The position numbers and the translations under genes were made by a program. This document shows, piece after piece, positions 1-8,737 of a DNA stretch of 64,000 nt. The notes beneath the pieces are model-generated. The model was not told the DNA's origin. It made no database searches and saw nothing but the letters and a program-made list of their open reading frames with translations. Position 1 is the first letter of the stretch, and every line of letters begins with the position of its first letter. This stretch comes from Nocardioides mesophilus (GTDB taxonomy: Bacteria > Actinomycetota > Actinomycetes > Propionibacteriales > Nocardioidaceae), in the NCBI RefSeq assembly GCF_014395785.1, contig NZ_CP060713.1:1082501-1146500 (forward strand), in the 5' to 3' direction.

Positions 1-29
1 GCCCGGCGGACGCGTCCAGCCCGCCGGGC
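1..29 (-). terminator. Rho-independent-type hairpin after the XRE regulator gene
   Basis: Perfect 9-bp inverted repeat (GCCCGGCGG at 1-9, CCGCCGGGC at 21-29) with an 11-base loop. It lies four bases beyond the stop codon of the minus-strand regulator. Any T-tract would fall outside the window. Confidence 0.55.
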
Positions 30-33
30 CCGA

Positions 34-261
34 TCAGCCGCCCGGGCGCACCGAGAGCAGGTCGCCGGGCTGGCACCCCAGGACCTGGCAGATCCGGGTC
101 AGCGTGCTGAACCGGACCGCCCGGGCGCGGCCGTTCTTGAGCACCGAGAGGTTGACCACGGTCACCCCGACCCGGTCGGCGAGCTCGACGAGCGTCATCC
201 CGCGGGTCTCGAGCAGGTCGTCGAGGTGCACCTCGACCGCGTGGTCGTCGGAGCCGGTCAC
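34..261 (-). CDS. XRE/Cro-type HTH transcriptional regulator (YozG-like), 75 aa
   Basis: Small cytoplasmic DNA-binding protein that is almost entirely one helix-turn-helix domain. The segment LVELADRVGVTVVNLSVLKNGRA carries the two HTH helices, followed by the LTRICQVLGCQPGDLL tail typical of the YozG-like XRE family. The GTG start at 261 lies one base from the TGA of the upstream DUF2975 gene, so the two are translationally coupled. In this family the HTH protein is commonly encoded directly after a DUF2975 membrane protein, which suggests a sensor or modulator plus repressor pair. It probably autoregulates through the dyad at 918-954; that link is inferred. Confidence 0.88.
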   Translation of the reverse strand: MTGSDDHAVEVHLDDLLETRGMTLVELADRVGVTVVNLSVLKNGRARAVRFSTLTRICQVLGCQPGDLLSVRPGG

Positions 262-262
262 C

Positions 263-910
263 TCAGACCGTCCCGTCGACGTCGTCCTGGAGGTCGTGGG
301 CGAAGGCCAGCACCCGGGCCACGCTGAGGATCCCCACGCCGGCGATCAGCGCCGTCCACGGCAGGTCCCCCGCGAGCAGGTTGTCGTGCCAGGTCATCCC
401 GCGTACGGCGGACGCCAGCACCAGCTGGGTCGACAACGCGCCCAGCAGCGCCGACACCGGGGCCCCCACGACCAGGAACAGGCCCAGCACCCGGACCGCG
501 CCGGCCACGGCGGAGGAGAACAGCCCGTCGCGGCGGGCGCGACGGATCACCCGCCGGGTCAGGAACAGCGAGCCGAGGAACAGCACCAGCTCCGCGGCAC
601 CGCCCAGCGCACCGCCGAGCCGCGTGCCGAGGCCTGGCGCGGTGTCGCAGACGTGCAGGGTGGCGGTGGACCAGCGCGCGTCCTCGCGCAGCCCGAGCAC
701 CTCCTCCCCCGGCGCATCGTTGCCCCCGAAGGCGACCACGCCCGGACGGGTCGTCGCACACACCTCCGGCTCGCCGAAACCGAGCAGGCTGCCCGAGCCG
801 AAGACGGAGAGCGGCACCAGGATCAGCAGCAGTGCGACCACGAAGGCACCGAGCGTCCACGTCAACCGGTCGATCTGGGCGAGGGCGCGGTCGGCCCTGA
901 GGTCGGTCAT
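263..910 (-). CDS. DUF2975 family membrane protein, 215 aa
   Basis: Predicted integral membrane protein with four hydrophobic segments: about residues 18-38 (LGAFVVALLLILVPLSVFGS), 100-120, 140-160 and 180-200. The extracytoplasmic stretch between the first two contains two Cys residues (VCATT and HVCDT). Length and the partner HTH gene immediately downstream match the DUF2975/YozG arrangement. The function of DUF2975 is unknown; a role in modulating the HTH partner is inference. The ATG at 910 is preceded by TATGGT six bases upstream, so the mRNA is probably leaderless. Confidence 0.82.
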   Translation of the reverse strand: MTDLRADRALAQIDRLTWTLGAFVVALLLILVPLSVFGSGSLLGFGEPEVCATTRPGVVAFGGNDAPGEEVLGLREDARWSTATLHVCDTAPGLGTRLGGALGGAAELVLFLGSLFLTRRVIRRARRDGLFSSAVAGAVRVLGLFLVVGAPVSALLGALSTQLVLASAVRGMTWHDNLLAGDLPWTALIAGVGILSVARVLAFAHDLQDDVDGTV

Positions 911-916
911 GGGCGG

Positions 917-954
917 ACCATATCGCTTTTCGATAGCATCGACCCTCGATATGG
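917..954 (-). promoter_or_regulatory. Nested dyad operator over the DUF2975-XRE promoter
   Basis: CCATATCG (918-925), 5 bases, CGAT (931-934), AGC, ATCG (938-941), 5 bases, CGATATGG (947-954). Both pairs of arms are perfect and the spacers are equal, giving a 37-bp dyad centred on 936. On the minus strand a TATGGT -10 box (922-917) overlaps its proximal arm and ends six bases before the ATG. Autorepression by the XRE protein is the simplest reading. Confidence 0.7.
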
Positions 955-963
955 CAGATCGGC

Positions 964-2124
964 TCAGTCGCCCAGCACGGACGGCAGCACCTCGGCCAGG
1001 TGCTCGTAGTCGGCGACCTCGTTGTACGGCGCCGCCGATAGCCGGATCCAGCCACGACCGTCGTAGGCGACGACCTGCGCCTCGACGCCGCGGCCGCTGA
1101 GCGCCTCGTAGAGCAGTGCCGCCGACTCGGTGGTGTCCGCGACCCCGTCCGGCAGCGGGACCAGCCGCAGGAACGGCCCCTGCTCCAGCGGCCCGGCGGC
1201 CTCGACCGACGGCAGCACCGAGCGCACGGCCGCGGCGCCCGCGTCGAGCAGGTCGCGGGCGGCCACCGCCCGGTCCAGGCCGCCGGTCTCGCGCCAGAAG
1301 TCGACCGCCGCCGCCAGCGCGAACCAGGCGCTGTAGTCGTCGGTGCCGTGGGTGTCGAACGGCAGCGGGTACGGCGCGCCGTGGTTCCAGCTCGTGGTCA
1401 GCGGCAGCACCGCGTCCCGCTCGGCCTCGGCGACCCAGAGCGCGCTGCTGCCCCGCGGCGCGAACCCCCACTTGTGCCACGTTCCGGCCCAGAAGTCGGC
1501 GCCGGTCCCGGCCGGCGGCGCGCCCAGCTGGCCGGGCACGTGCGCGGCGTCGACGAACGTCAGCGCCCCCACCTCGTGGGCCGCCGCGCAGACCTCGGCC
1601 ACCGGCCGCACCGCGCCGGTCGGCGAGCTGATGTGGTCGATCACCACCAGCCGGACCCGATCGCCGCGGCGCTGCACCTCGGCGAACCGCTCGCGGAACG
1701 CCGCGAGCGTCGCGGTCGGGGTCGCGGCGACCGGAGAGGGCACGACGACGTACGACGCACCGGTCCGTTCGCACCAGTGCTCGACCGAGCGGCGTACCGA
1801 CTCGTAGCCCTGCTGGTCGACCACGACCACGTCGTCCGCTCCCAGCCGGCGCTGCCAGGCCAGCCCGGACAGCACCGTCGCGATCGCCTGGGTGACGTTG
1901 CTCAGCAGCGCCACCTCGTCGGCGCCGACGTCGAGGAAGTCCGCGGCGACCGAGCGGGCGCGGGCCTTGTGGGCGCCGATCTCGACGCGGTGGAACCGCA
2001 TCGGGTTCGCCTCGGCGCGGTCACGCCAGCGCCGCTGCTCCTCGGCGACCACGCGCGGGACCGCGCCGAACGAGCCGTGGTTGAGGTGGGTCACGGCGGG
2101 GTCGAGGTCGAAGGCGTCACGCAT
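964..2124 (-). CDS. PLP-dependent class V aminotransferase (isopenicillin N epimerase/EgtE-like), 386 aa
   Basis: Cytoplasmic fold-type I PLP enzyme. The N-terminal LNHGSFG matches the substrate-loop signature of the CefD/EgtE-like branch of class V. DAAHVPGQL holds the Asp that contacts the PLP pyridine nitrogen, and TWHKWGF carries the Schiff-base lysine. The length fits the family. The ATG at 2124 is the first in-frame ATG after a proline/serine-rich shadow region and gives the usual N-terminus. The real substrate cannot be read from sequence: no egtB/egtD or beta-lactam genes are nearby, so it could be a Cys desulfurase-like lyase or an epimerase. Confidence 0.85.
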   Translation of the reverse strand: MRDAFDLDPAVTHLNHGSFGAVPRVVAEEQRRWRDRAEANPMRFHRVEIGAHKARARSVAADFLDVGADEVALLSNVTQAIATVLSGLAWQRRLGADDVVVVDQQGYESVRRSVEHWCERTGASYVVVPSPVAATPTATLAAFRERFAEVQRRGDRVRLVVIDHISSPTGAVRPVAEVCAAAHEVGALTFVDAAHVPGQLGAPPAGTGADFWAGTWHKWGFAPRGSSALWVAEAERDAVLPLTTSWNHGAPYPLPFDTHGTDDYSAWFALAAAVDFWRETGGLDRAVAARDLLDAGAAAVRSVLPSVEAAGPLEQGPFLRLVPLPDGVADTTESAALLYEALSGRGVEAQVVAYDGRGWIRLSAAPYNEVADYEHLAEVLPSVLGD

Positions 2125-2217
2125 CGCGTCAGTGTGCCAGCCGAAAACCGGGTGCCCGCCCCGCCGGGCGCTGGTAGCGTCACCGGGCTTCCACCACGAC
2201 TCCTGCGAGGTCCTCGC

Positions 2218-4413
2218 GTGCCTGCTCCCACGCCCCCGACCACCGACCCCGACCCCCTGTCCGCCCCGACCGCCTCCGGCCCTTCCACCGCCTCCGACTC
2301 CCGCTCCGGCTCCCAGGAGGCCACCCCCGACCTCGACGCCGAGCGGCGGCACCTGGCCGACTCCCGCACCGCGCTGGCCCGGATGCGCGACCGGACCGCG
2401 GCGCTCGACTCCGCCGCCGCCGGCGACTGGGTCAGCCAGCAGTTCCTCGAGTCGGCGATCCTGCGCCGGATGAAGGCGCTCGCCGACGACCCGACCGTGC
2501 CGCTGTTCTTCGGCCGGCTCGACTACGACGAGGCGCACGAGGACGCCCGCGGCGAGCGGTTCTACATCGGCCGCCGCCACGTCAGCGACGAGGTCGGCGA
2601 CCCGCTCGTCGTCGACTGGCGCGCCCGGATCAGCCTGCCGTTCTACCGCGCCTCGCCGCGGCAGCCGATGGGCGTCCGGCTGCGCCGCCGGTTCGGCTTC
2701 CAGCACGGCGAGATGACCGCCTTCGAGGACGAGGACCTGCTGCGAGCCCCGGGCGAGCGACCCGGCGAGGCGGGCGATGAGTTCAGCGTGATCCTCGAGG
2801 CCGAGATCGAACGGCCCCGCGTCGGCCCGATGCGCGACATCGTCGCCACCATCCAGCCCGAGCAGGACGTCATCGTCCGGGCCGCGCTCGAGGAGTCGGT
2901 CTGCGTGCAGGGCGCCCCGGGCACCGGGAAGACCGCCGTCGGGCTGCACCGCGCGGCGTTCCTGCTCTACTCCCACCGCGAGCAGCTCTCCCGCCAGGGC
3001 GTGCTGGTGGTCGGTCCGAACGCGTCCTTCCTGCGCTACATCGGCGACGTGCTGCCGGCGCTCGGCGAGATCGACGCGCAGCAGACCACGATCGAGGGGC
3101 TGGTCGGCGCCACCCTGCGACGGCTGAACGCGAAGTACGTCGTCCGCGGGGCCGACGCCGCCGACGTGGCCACCCTCAAGGGCGACGAGCGGATGGCGCA
3201 GGTGATCGCCCGGGCGCTGTGGTCGCAGGTGCAGGTGCCGGCCGAGGGCCTGGTGCTGCCGCGCGGCGCCCGGCGCTGGCGGGTGGCCACCTACGAGGTC
3301 GAGGAGATCGTCGCGGAGCTGCGCAGCCGCGGGGTCCGCTACGGCGCCGCCCGGGCGATGCTGCCGCAGCGGCTCGCGCACCGGATCCTCACCAAGATGG
3401 AGGACGCCGGCGACTCCCCCGACGACCGGGTGCAGGACGCCGTCGCCCGCACCCGCGAGGTCAAGAGGTACGCCGACGCGGTGTGGCCGGCCGTCGACCC
3501 GGCCCGGCTGGTGCTCGGGCTGCTCGCGGACCCCGGCGTGTTGGCGCGCGCCGCGGACGGGCTGCTGAGCGCCGAGGAGCAGGCCACGCTGCGCTGGGCG
3601 AAGCCGCCGAAGGCCCCGACCTCGGCGCGGTGGTCGCTCGCCGACGCGGTGCTCATCGACGAGGCGCAGGACCTCGTCGAGCGCACCCCGTCGCTGGGCC
3701 ACGTGGTCGCCGACGAGGCGCAGGACCTCTCGCCGATGATGCTGCGCGCCGTGGGCCGCCGGTGCAGCACCGGGTCCACCACGGTGCTCGGCGACCTGGC
3801 CCAGGCGACCACCCCGTGGGCGACCCGGTCGTGGACTGACGCGCTGCGCCACCTCGGCAAGCCGGATGCCCACGTCGAGCAGCTCACCCAGGGGTTCCGG
3901 GTGCCCGGCGAGGTGATCGAGTACGCCGCCCGGCTGCTGCCCACCATCGCGCCGGGCCTGCAGCCGCCGACCTCGGTGCGCCGGGCCCGCGGCGAGCTGT
4001 CGGTCACCCGGGTGCCCGGGCTGGTGGCGGCCACCGCCGCGGCCGCGCGGACCGCCGCGGACCAGGTCGGCTCGGTCGGCCTGATCACCCCCGACGCCCG
4101 GGTGGCCGAGGTGGTGGCCGCGCTCCGGGAGGCCGGGATCGCGCACGCGGTCCTGGGCGAGGAGCCGGCCGGCCCGGTCGACGTCGAGGCGGGCGGCGTG
4201 GAGTTCGACGTCCCCTTCGACGTCGTACCGGCCTCGCTGGCCAAGGGGCTCGAGTTCGACCACGTGCTGCTGCTCGAGCCCGCCGGGATCGTGGCCGGGG
4301 AGCCGGACCGGGTCACCGGGCTGCGCCGGCTCTACGTGTGCCTCACCCGGGCCGTCACCTCGCTGGTGGTGCTGCACACCGAGCCGTTGCCCGAGGAGCT
4401 CGGGACGCCCTGA
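2218..4413 (+). CDS. helD: HelD-type UvrD/Rep-like helicase ATPase (RNA polymerase recycling factor), 731 aa
   Basis: HelD-family proteins are SF1-like ATPases that bind RNA polymerase and release it from stalled complexes; in actinobacteria some give rifampicin tolerance. Visible here are an N-terminal HelD coiled-coil-type region (LDAERRHLADSRTALARMRD), Walker A GAPGTGKT near residue 232, and two acidic motifs in the usual HelD arrangement (DEAQDL near 481 and again near 499, the second being Walker B). The C-terminal motor half ends in LTRAVTSLVVLH. The GTG start at 2218 has GAGG seven bases upstream; the reading frame continues open upstream but without coding character. Divergent from the aminotransferase across 93 bp. 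Confidence 0.88.
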   Translation: MPAPTPPTTDPDPLSAPTASGPSTASDSRSGSQEATPDLDAERRHLADSRTALARMRDRTAALDSAAAGDWVSQQFLESAILRRMKALADDPTVPLFFGRLDYDEAHEDARGERFYIGRRHVSDEVGDPLVVDWRARISLPFYRASPRQPMGVRLRRRFGFQHGEMTAFEDEDLLRAPGERPGEAGDEFSVILEAEIERPRVGPMRDIVATIQPEQDVIVRAALEESVCVQGAPGTGKTAVGLHRAAFLLYSHREQLSRQGVLVVGPNASFLRYIGDVLPALGEIDAQQTTIEGLVGATLRRLNAKYVVRGADAADVATLKGDERMAQVIARALWSQVQVPAEGLVLPRGARRWRVATYEVEEIVAELRSRGVRYGAARAMLPQRLAHRILTKMEDAGDSPDDRVQDAVARTREVKRYADAVWPAVDPARLVLGLLADPGVLARAADGLLSAEEQATLRWAKPPKAPTSARWSLADAVLIDEAQDLVERTPSLGHVVADEAQDLSPMMLRAVGRRCSTGSTTVLGDLAQATTPWATRSWTDALRHLGKPDAHVEQLTQGFRVPGEVIEYAARLLPTIAPGLQPPTSVRRARGELSVTRVPGLVAATAAAARTAADQVGSVGLITPDARVAEVVAALREAGIAHAVLGEEPAGPVDVEAGGVEFDVPFDVVPASLAKGLEFDHVLLLEPAGIVAGEPDRVTGLRRLYVCLTRAVTSLVVLHTEPLPEELGTP

Positions 4414-4416
4414 GCG

Positions 4417-4812
4417 CTACGCCGCGTCCGGGTCGGGCTGGTGGATCCCGAAGGTGTTGCCCTCGGTGTCGAGGTAGTAGCCCTGCCAGGCCATCCCGGT
4501 CAGCGCCATCTTCGGCAGCGCGACCTGGCCGCCGGCGGCCAGGATCCGGTGCTCGGTGGCGTCGTAGTCGCCGATCCCGATCGTGCACACGAACGCGTTG
4601 GTGCCCTGGCCGGCCGCCGGCGCCGGCGCCGGCCGCTGCTGCAGGCCGCCGTTGATCCCGGGCTCGTCCTCCGGCCCGGTCACGATCCCCCAGTACGTCG
4701 AGCCGGTGACCTCGCCGTAGTCCTGGAAGGACCAGTCGAACACGGCGGCGTAGAACGTCTTCGCGCGCTCCACGTCGTCGGCCTGGATCTCGAAGTGCAC
4801 CACCCGGGACAT
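4417..4812 (-). CDS. VOC (glyoxalase/bleomycin-resistance) superfamily protein, 131 aa
   Basis: Single vicinal-oxygen-chelate unit of two beta-alpha-beta-beta-beta modules. It begins VVHFEIQADDVERAKTFYAAVF, with a possible metal-ligand His at the start, and ends MAWQGYYLDTEGNTFGIHQ, the usual second-module signature. The family includes glyoxalases, dioxygenases and antibiotic-binding proteins; the reaction here is unknown. A Pro/Ala-rich loop separates the modules. The stop codon lies three bases from that of the convergent helicase gene. Confidence 0.86.
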   Translation of the reverse strand: MSRVVHFEIQADDVERAKTFYAAVFDWSFQDYGEVTGSTYWGIVTGPEDEPGINGGLQQRPAPAPAAGQGTNAFVCTIGIGDYDATEHRILAAGGQVALPKMALTGMAWQGYYLDTEGNTFGIHQPDPDAA

Positions 4813-4882
4813 GTCTGCTCCTGACGTCGACTGGGCGTCCAGTCTGGCCCGGCGCGGTGCGGTCGCGCCAGCACCGGCCGGG

Positions 4883-5776
4883 TCACTGCTGCAGCACCGG
4901 TACGGCGGCGTACTGGTCCAGCGGCGGGGTGCCGGGGTAGCTCACGGTGAACCGCCCGAGGGGCGCGTCGACGCCGCGGTAGCCGGCGTACGGGCGGGCG
5001 GTACCGATCGGCCGGCCCGCCGGCAGGATCGAGCGGTGGCTGAGGTAGCTGAACACGGCGACCGGCTTCGGTGAGAGGTCCAGGGCCCGGAGCCGGTCGG
5101 CCACCTGGTGGCGTCCGAGCTCGAGCTCGCCACCGCCGGAGCCGAACCGCGCCTGCACGTGCCCGAGCACCGGCACGGTCGTCTCGAGCAGCTGCCCGTC
5201 CAGGACGCTGTAGGCCACCATCGACCGGCGGTCGGGCAGCACCGGGCCGGCCGGGCGCTCTGTCAGCCGCAGGACCGGCACCCCGCCCTCGGACAGCTCG
5301 ACGCGACGGAAGGTCGGGTCCTCGGTGAAGTCCATGTCGGCGACGAACTTCGGGAAGCCCCACAGCTCGCGGCCCCCGTCGCGCGCCTGGGCGGTGGTGA
5401 CCGGCAGGTGCAGCACGAACCCGGGCTGCTCGCGGCGCAGCAACGGCAGCGCCCGCGCGGACTCCCCGACGCTGACCACCGCCGCCACCGAGATCTCCCC
5501 ATAGGGCACCAGGCTGCCGGTGGAGCCGTCGCCGCCGGTCCAGGTGACCGCGTGGTAGCGGAACGCCGTGACCGCGACCATCGCGCGGCCGTCGACCCAG
5601 CGGACCGGGCAGATCGCCTCGGCGGGCAGCTCGGCGGTGACCGCCTCGAGGGAGGCGGTGTGCACCGAGATGAACACGTCGTTGTCGTGGTAGAAGAACG
5701 GCAGGCTGACCCGCGACTCCCCGACCGAGACGTGCCGGCGCGGTTCCCGCCAGTGGTAGAACTCCCTGCGCGACAT
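4883..5776 (-). CDS. Acetoacetate decarboxylase family protein, 297 aa
   Basis: Cytoplasmic ADC-fold protein. ELWGFPKFVADM contains the Lys expected to form the Schiff base in acetoacetate decarboxylase; the downstream strands (FSYLSHRSIL and RPYAGYRGV) follow the family layout. Many actinobacterial members are not true acetoacetate decarboxylases, so the substrate is open. The start at 5776 (MSRREFYHW) is chosen over upstream codons because GGGGAGG sits at good spacing before it. Divergent from the MDR reductase; the intervening 104 bp hold the leaderless promoter of the latter. Confidence 0.84.
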   Translation of the reverse strand: MSRREFYHWREPRRHVSVGESRVSLPFFYHDNDVFISVHTASLEAVTAELPAEAICPVRWVDGRAMVAVTAFRYHAVTWTGGDGSTGSLVPYGEISVAAVVSVGESARALPLLRREQPGFVLHLPVTTAQARDGGRELWGFPKFVADMDFTEDPTFRRVELSEGGVPVLRLTERPAGPVLPDRRSMVAYSVLDGQLLETTVPVLGHVQARFGSGGGELELGRHQVADRLRALDLSPKPVAVFSYLSHRSILPAGRPIGTARPYAGYRGVDAPLGRFTVSYPGTPPLDQYAAVPVLQQ

Positions 5777-5867
5777 GCTCCTGCCTCCCCTGCGGCTCGC
5801 CTCATCGTCGCCTCCAGTGTCGCGCCGGCCGGGAGCCTCGCCAGGGGCCAATGCCCCTTCCAGGGGA

Positions 5868-5873
5868 TACCGT
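5868..5873 (+). promoter_or_regulatory. -10 box TACCGT, leaderless promoter of the MDR reductase
   Basis: TANNNT-type -10 hexamer ending seven bases before the ATG at 5881, with no Shine-Dalgarno sequence between them. No clear -35 is visible. Confidence 0.5.
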
Positions 5874-5880
5874 CGGTGCC

Positions 5881-6906
5881 ATGCGCGCGATCGAGTACTC
5901 CGTCTCGGGTGACCCCGATGTCCTGACCCTCGTCGAGATCCCGGTGCCCGAGCCCGGGCCCGGAGAGGTGCGGGTCAGCATCCACCGGGCCGGGGTCAAC
6001 CCGACCGACTGGAAGAGCCGCCGGGGCGCCCGTCCGGGCGACCCCGTCGACCCGGCGCAGGTGCCGGGCCAGGACGGCGCCGGAGTGGTCGACGCGGTCG
6101 GCCACGGCGTCGAGCCGGCGCTGCTCGGCGCCCGGGTGTGGATCTGGGAGGCGGCGTACGGGCGTCCCCGTGGCGGCACCGCCCAGGAGTACGCCGTCCT
6201 GCCGGCCCGGCACGTGCTGCCGCTGCCGGAGGCGGCCTCGTTCGACCTCGGCGCCGCGCTCGGGATCCCGTCCCTCACCGCGCACCGCTGCCTCACGGTC
6301 ACCGAGGACGGACCGTCGCACCTCGGCCCGGGGGCGCTGGAGGGCCGCACCGTGCTGGTGGCCGGCGGCGCCGGCGCCGTGGGCAACGCCGCGATCCAGC
6401 TGGCCCACTGGTCCGGCGCCACGGTCTTCACCACGGTGAGCAGCCCGGAGAAGGGCCACCTCGCCGCACACGCCGGCGCCGACCACGTCCTCGACTACAA
6501 GCGGCAGGACGTGGCCGCCGAGATCCGCGCCATCGCCCCGGCCGGGGTGGACACGATCGTCGAGGTCTCAGCGGCCCAGAACGCGGAGCTCGACGCGGCG
6601 GTGCTCGCCCGGCACGGCTCCGTGGCCGTCTACGCCGACAACGGCGGCGCGACGGTCACGCTGCCGGTGCGGCCCTCGATGATGCCCAACGTCCGCTGGC
6701 AGTTCGTGCTCGTCTACACCGCTCCGGAGTCGTGGCGCGGCCGGGCCCTGCACGACGTCGAGGCAGCGGTGGCGGCCGGCGCCGTCCGGGTCGGGGACGC
6801 GGCCGGGCTGCCGCTGCACCACTACCCCCTGGAGGAGACCGCCGCGGCGCACGCGGCCGTCGAGAGCGGCGTGGTGGGCAAGGTCATCGTCGACGTGCGC
6901 CCGTAG
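5881..6906 (+). CDS. NADPH:quinone reductase-like medium-chain dehydrogenase (MDR, zinc-independent), 341 aa
   Basis: The GroES-like N-terminal domain begins MRAIEYSVSGDPDVLTL, as in QOR-type reductases. The nucleotide-binding domain has VLVAGGAGAVGNAAIQLA, the NADPH-binding A/GxxGxxG turn, near residue 160. The structural and catalytic zinc cysteines of true alcohol dehydrogenases are absent, which points to a quinone or enone reductase. The natural substrate is unknown. It ends 12 bp from the convergent metallophosphoesterase gene. Confidence 0.88.
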   Translation: MRAIEYSVSGDPDVLTLVEIPVPEPGPGEVRVSIHRAGVNPTDWKSRRGARPGDPVDPAQVPGQDGAGVVDAVGHGVEPALLGARVWIWEAAYGRPRGGTAQEYAVLPARHVLPLPEAASFDLGAALGIPSLTAHRCLTVTEDGPSHLGPGALEGRTVLVAGGAGAVGNAAIQLAHWSGATVFTTVSSPEKGHLAAHAGADHVLDYKRQDVAAEIRAIAPAGVDTIVEVSAAQNAELDAAVLARHGSVAVYADNGGATVTLPVRPSMMPNVRWQFVLVYTAPESWRGRALHDVEAAVAAGAVRVGDAAGLPLHHYPLEETAAAHAAVESGVVGKVIVDVRP

Positions 6907-6918
6907 TCCGGGCCCGGC

Positions 6919-8622
6919 TCACGGGGACGCCGACGCCGCCGGCAGGCCGTCGCCGACGTCCACCCGCGGCAGCACGCGGACCGCACCGTCGGGGTCGAAC
7001 TCGTAGAGCTGGTAGCCGGTGACCAGACCGGATTCCTGGTCGAGGAAGACGACCGGGAACGACGCCTGCTGCCGGGGCCTCGACCACGGCGTGGAGAAGC
7101 GGCCGAGGGTCGGGGTGTCGATGGCGCCGCCGGAGGTGTTGAGCTCCATCACCAGCGTCCAGGTGCCGTCGGAGTTCCAGACCACCCGCGGCTCGATCGG
7201 TCGGTGCCAGTGGCCGTAGAACACCGCCGAGGCGGGCAGGTCCCGGACGCCGTCCTCGGAGCGGAGCGTCGGGCTTCCCCGGCCCTCGAGGAAGTCCGTC
7301 ATGTCGTCGGTGCCGATGAACGCCTGGGCGGCGTAGGCCTCGTGCACCAGCAGCAGGTCCGGCCGGTCCTCCGCCGCGACCTCGAAGAGCCGGGTGCCGA
7401 CGTCGGCCTCGGTCTCCTCGCCGCGCAGCCGGGTCGCCCCGAACAGCTCCGACCGCTCCGGGTCCCCGTCGCCGAGCAGCCGCACGCCGGCCGCCTCCAG
7501 CGTCGACCCGGTCAGCAGCGTCATGCCCGCGTCCTCCATCTGGGTCACGCTGGCGCGGGACTCGTGGTTGCCGGTCACGGCCACGACCGGGGCGTCCCCG
7601 GCGATGCCGGCCTCGTCCTGCACGCAGCCCCGCTCGGCCGCGGTGCCGTTGGTGGTGAGGTCGCCGGTGATCGCCATGAGCGCCGGTACGTCCTCGCCGT
7701 ACCGGTCGCGCAGCAGCGTCACCACGCGTCCCTGGAGGTCGATCATCGAGACGTTGCAGTGCATGTCCGACTGCATCAGCACGGCGGTCTCGCCGTCCCG
7801 GGGGCCGCTCATCCGCGGCGCCTGCTCGGCGAGGGCCTGGGCCGCCTCCTGGCGGTAGGCCTGGGCACGGTCCTCCTGCCGCTGCAGGAGCCGCTGCACC
7901 TTGGGCACCGCGTCGCCGAGCAGCAACCGCAGCAGCGGGCTGTTCGTGGTGCTGCCCTCGGCGACGGTCCCGTCGAGCGCGGGCAGGGCGAGCAGGTCCT
8001 CGGCGGCGACGGCCGTGGCCGCCGGCCGCACCAGGACCAGGCCACCGGCGGTGCTCAGCACCAGCGCCCCGACCACGGCCGCGGCGGTCCGCCGACGCGA
8101 CCGGGCGCCCCCGTTCGCAGGCACGCGCAGCAGCGCGTAGAGCGCCAGCCCTCCGAGCCCCGCGAGCACCCCCTCGGCGAGGAGCAGCCGGTGCAGCAGG
8201 TCGCGAGACAGCAGGTCGACGTACCCCTCCACCGCCGGCCCGGGGTCGTGGAAGAGCCCGGTGTAGAGCTGCAGGATGTCCGGGCTGACGTAGGCGGCGA
8301 GGTCGTCGCCGCCGCTCTGCGGGACGGCGGGCCCTTCGACGGTGGCGACCACCCCCACCGGTCCCCGCGACCGGGGCAGGTAGAGCGTGCCGAGCAGCCC
8401 GAGGCGCAGCTCGCTGCGGCCGGCGGTCGTGAGCGTGAACGTGGTGGGCGTGACCCCGATCGGCTCCTCGACATGGGCGGTGCTGACCGCCCAGCCGAGC
8501 GCCAGCGGCGCCGCGACCACGGCGGCGAGCGCGACCGCCAGCAGCAGCCGGCCCGCCTGTGCCCGGACGGCTGCGGAGCGGCGCGGCGCGGCGGTGGGCG
8601 AGGCTGGGTCGGCGCCGGTCAC
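6919..8622 (-). CDS. Membrane-anchored metallophosphoesterase, 567 aa
   Basis: The N-terminal half contains three predicted membrane helices: about residues 25-45, 160-180 (LLLAEGVLAGLGGLALYALL) and 195-213. The C-terminal half is a calcineurin-like phosphoesterase with metal motifs in order: DMH (D286, H288), GDLTTNG, GNHE and GHWHRP. The catalytic domain probably faces outside. The GTG at 8622 is chosen because it follows TACCCT by exactly six bases; the open frame upstream (to 8778) would overlap the divergent acetyltransferase. The phosphoester substrate is unknown. Confidence 0.84.
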   Translation of the reverse strand: MTGADPASPTAAPRRSAAVRAQAGRLLLAVALAAVVAAPLALGWAVSTAHVEEPIGVTPTTFTLTTAGRSELRLGLLGTLYLPRSRGPVGVVATVEGPAVPQSGGDDLAAYVSPDILQLYTGLFHDPGPAVEGYVDLLSRDLLHRLLLAEGVLAGLGGLALYALLRVPANGGARSRRRTAAAVVGALVLSTAGGLVLVRPAATAVAAEDLLALPALDGTVAEGSTTNSPLLRLLLGDAVPKVQRLLQRQEDRAQAYRQEAAQALAEQAPRMSGPRDGETAVLMQSDMHCNVSMIDLQGRVVTLLRDRYGEDVPALMAITGDLTTNGTAAERGCVQDEAGIAGDAPVVAVTGNHESRASVTQMEDAGMTLLTGSTLEAAGVRLLGDGDPERSELFGATRLRGEETEADVGTRLFEVAAEDRPDLLLVHEAYAAQAFIGTDDMTDFLEGRGSPTLRSEDGVRDLPASAVFYGHWHRPIEPRVVWNSDGTWTLVMELNTSGGAIDTPTLGRFSTPWSRPRQQASFPVVFLDQESGLVTGYQLYEFDPDGAVRVLPRVDVGDGLPAASASP

Positions 8623-8628
8623 TGGGCG

Positions 8629-8634
8629 AGGGTA
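8629..8634 (-). promoter_or_regulatory. -10 box TACCCT, leaderless promoter of the metallophosphoesterase
   Basis: Read on the minus strand, TACCCT is followed by six bases and the GTG start at 8622. No ribosome binding site fits between them, which supports this start. Confidence 0.5.
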
Positions 8635-8737
8635 CAGGCGCCCTCCCCCGTCATCGTCGGATGTGGCAGGGCCCGGCCGGGACCGCAGCACCGGTAAACC
8701 GGTTGAGCAGGTCGGCGCGGGCGGGTTGGCTGGGGGC

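Noticed and set aside
1348-2217. Open frame extending the HelD gene 870 bases upstream
   Set aside because: It runs antisense through the aminotransferase gene, has no HelD homology, and a good GTG with GAGG stands at 2218.
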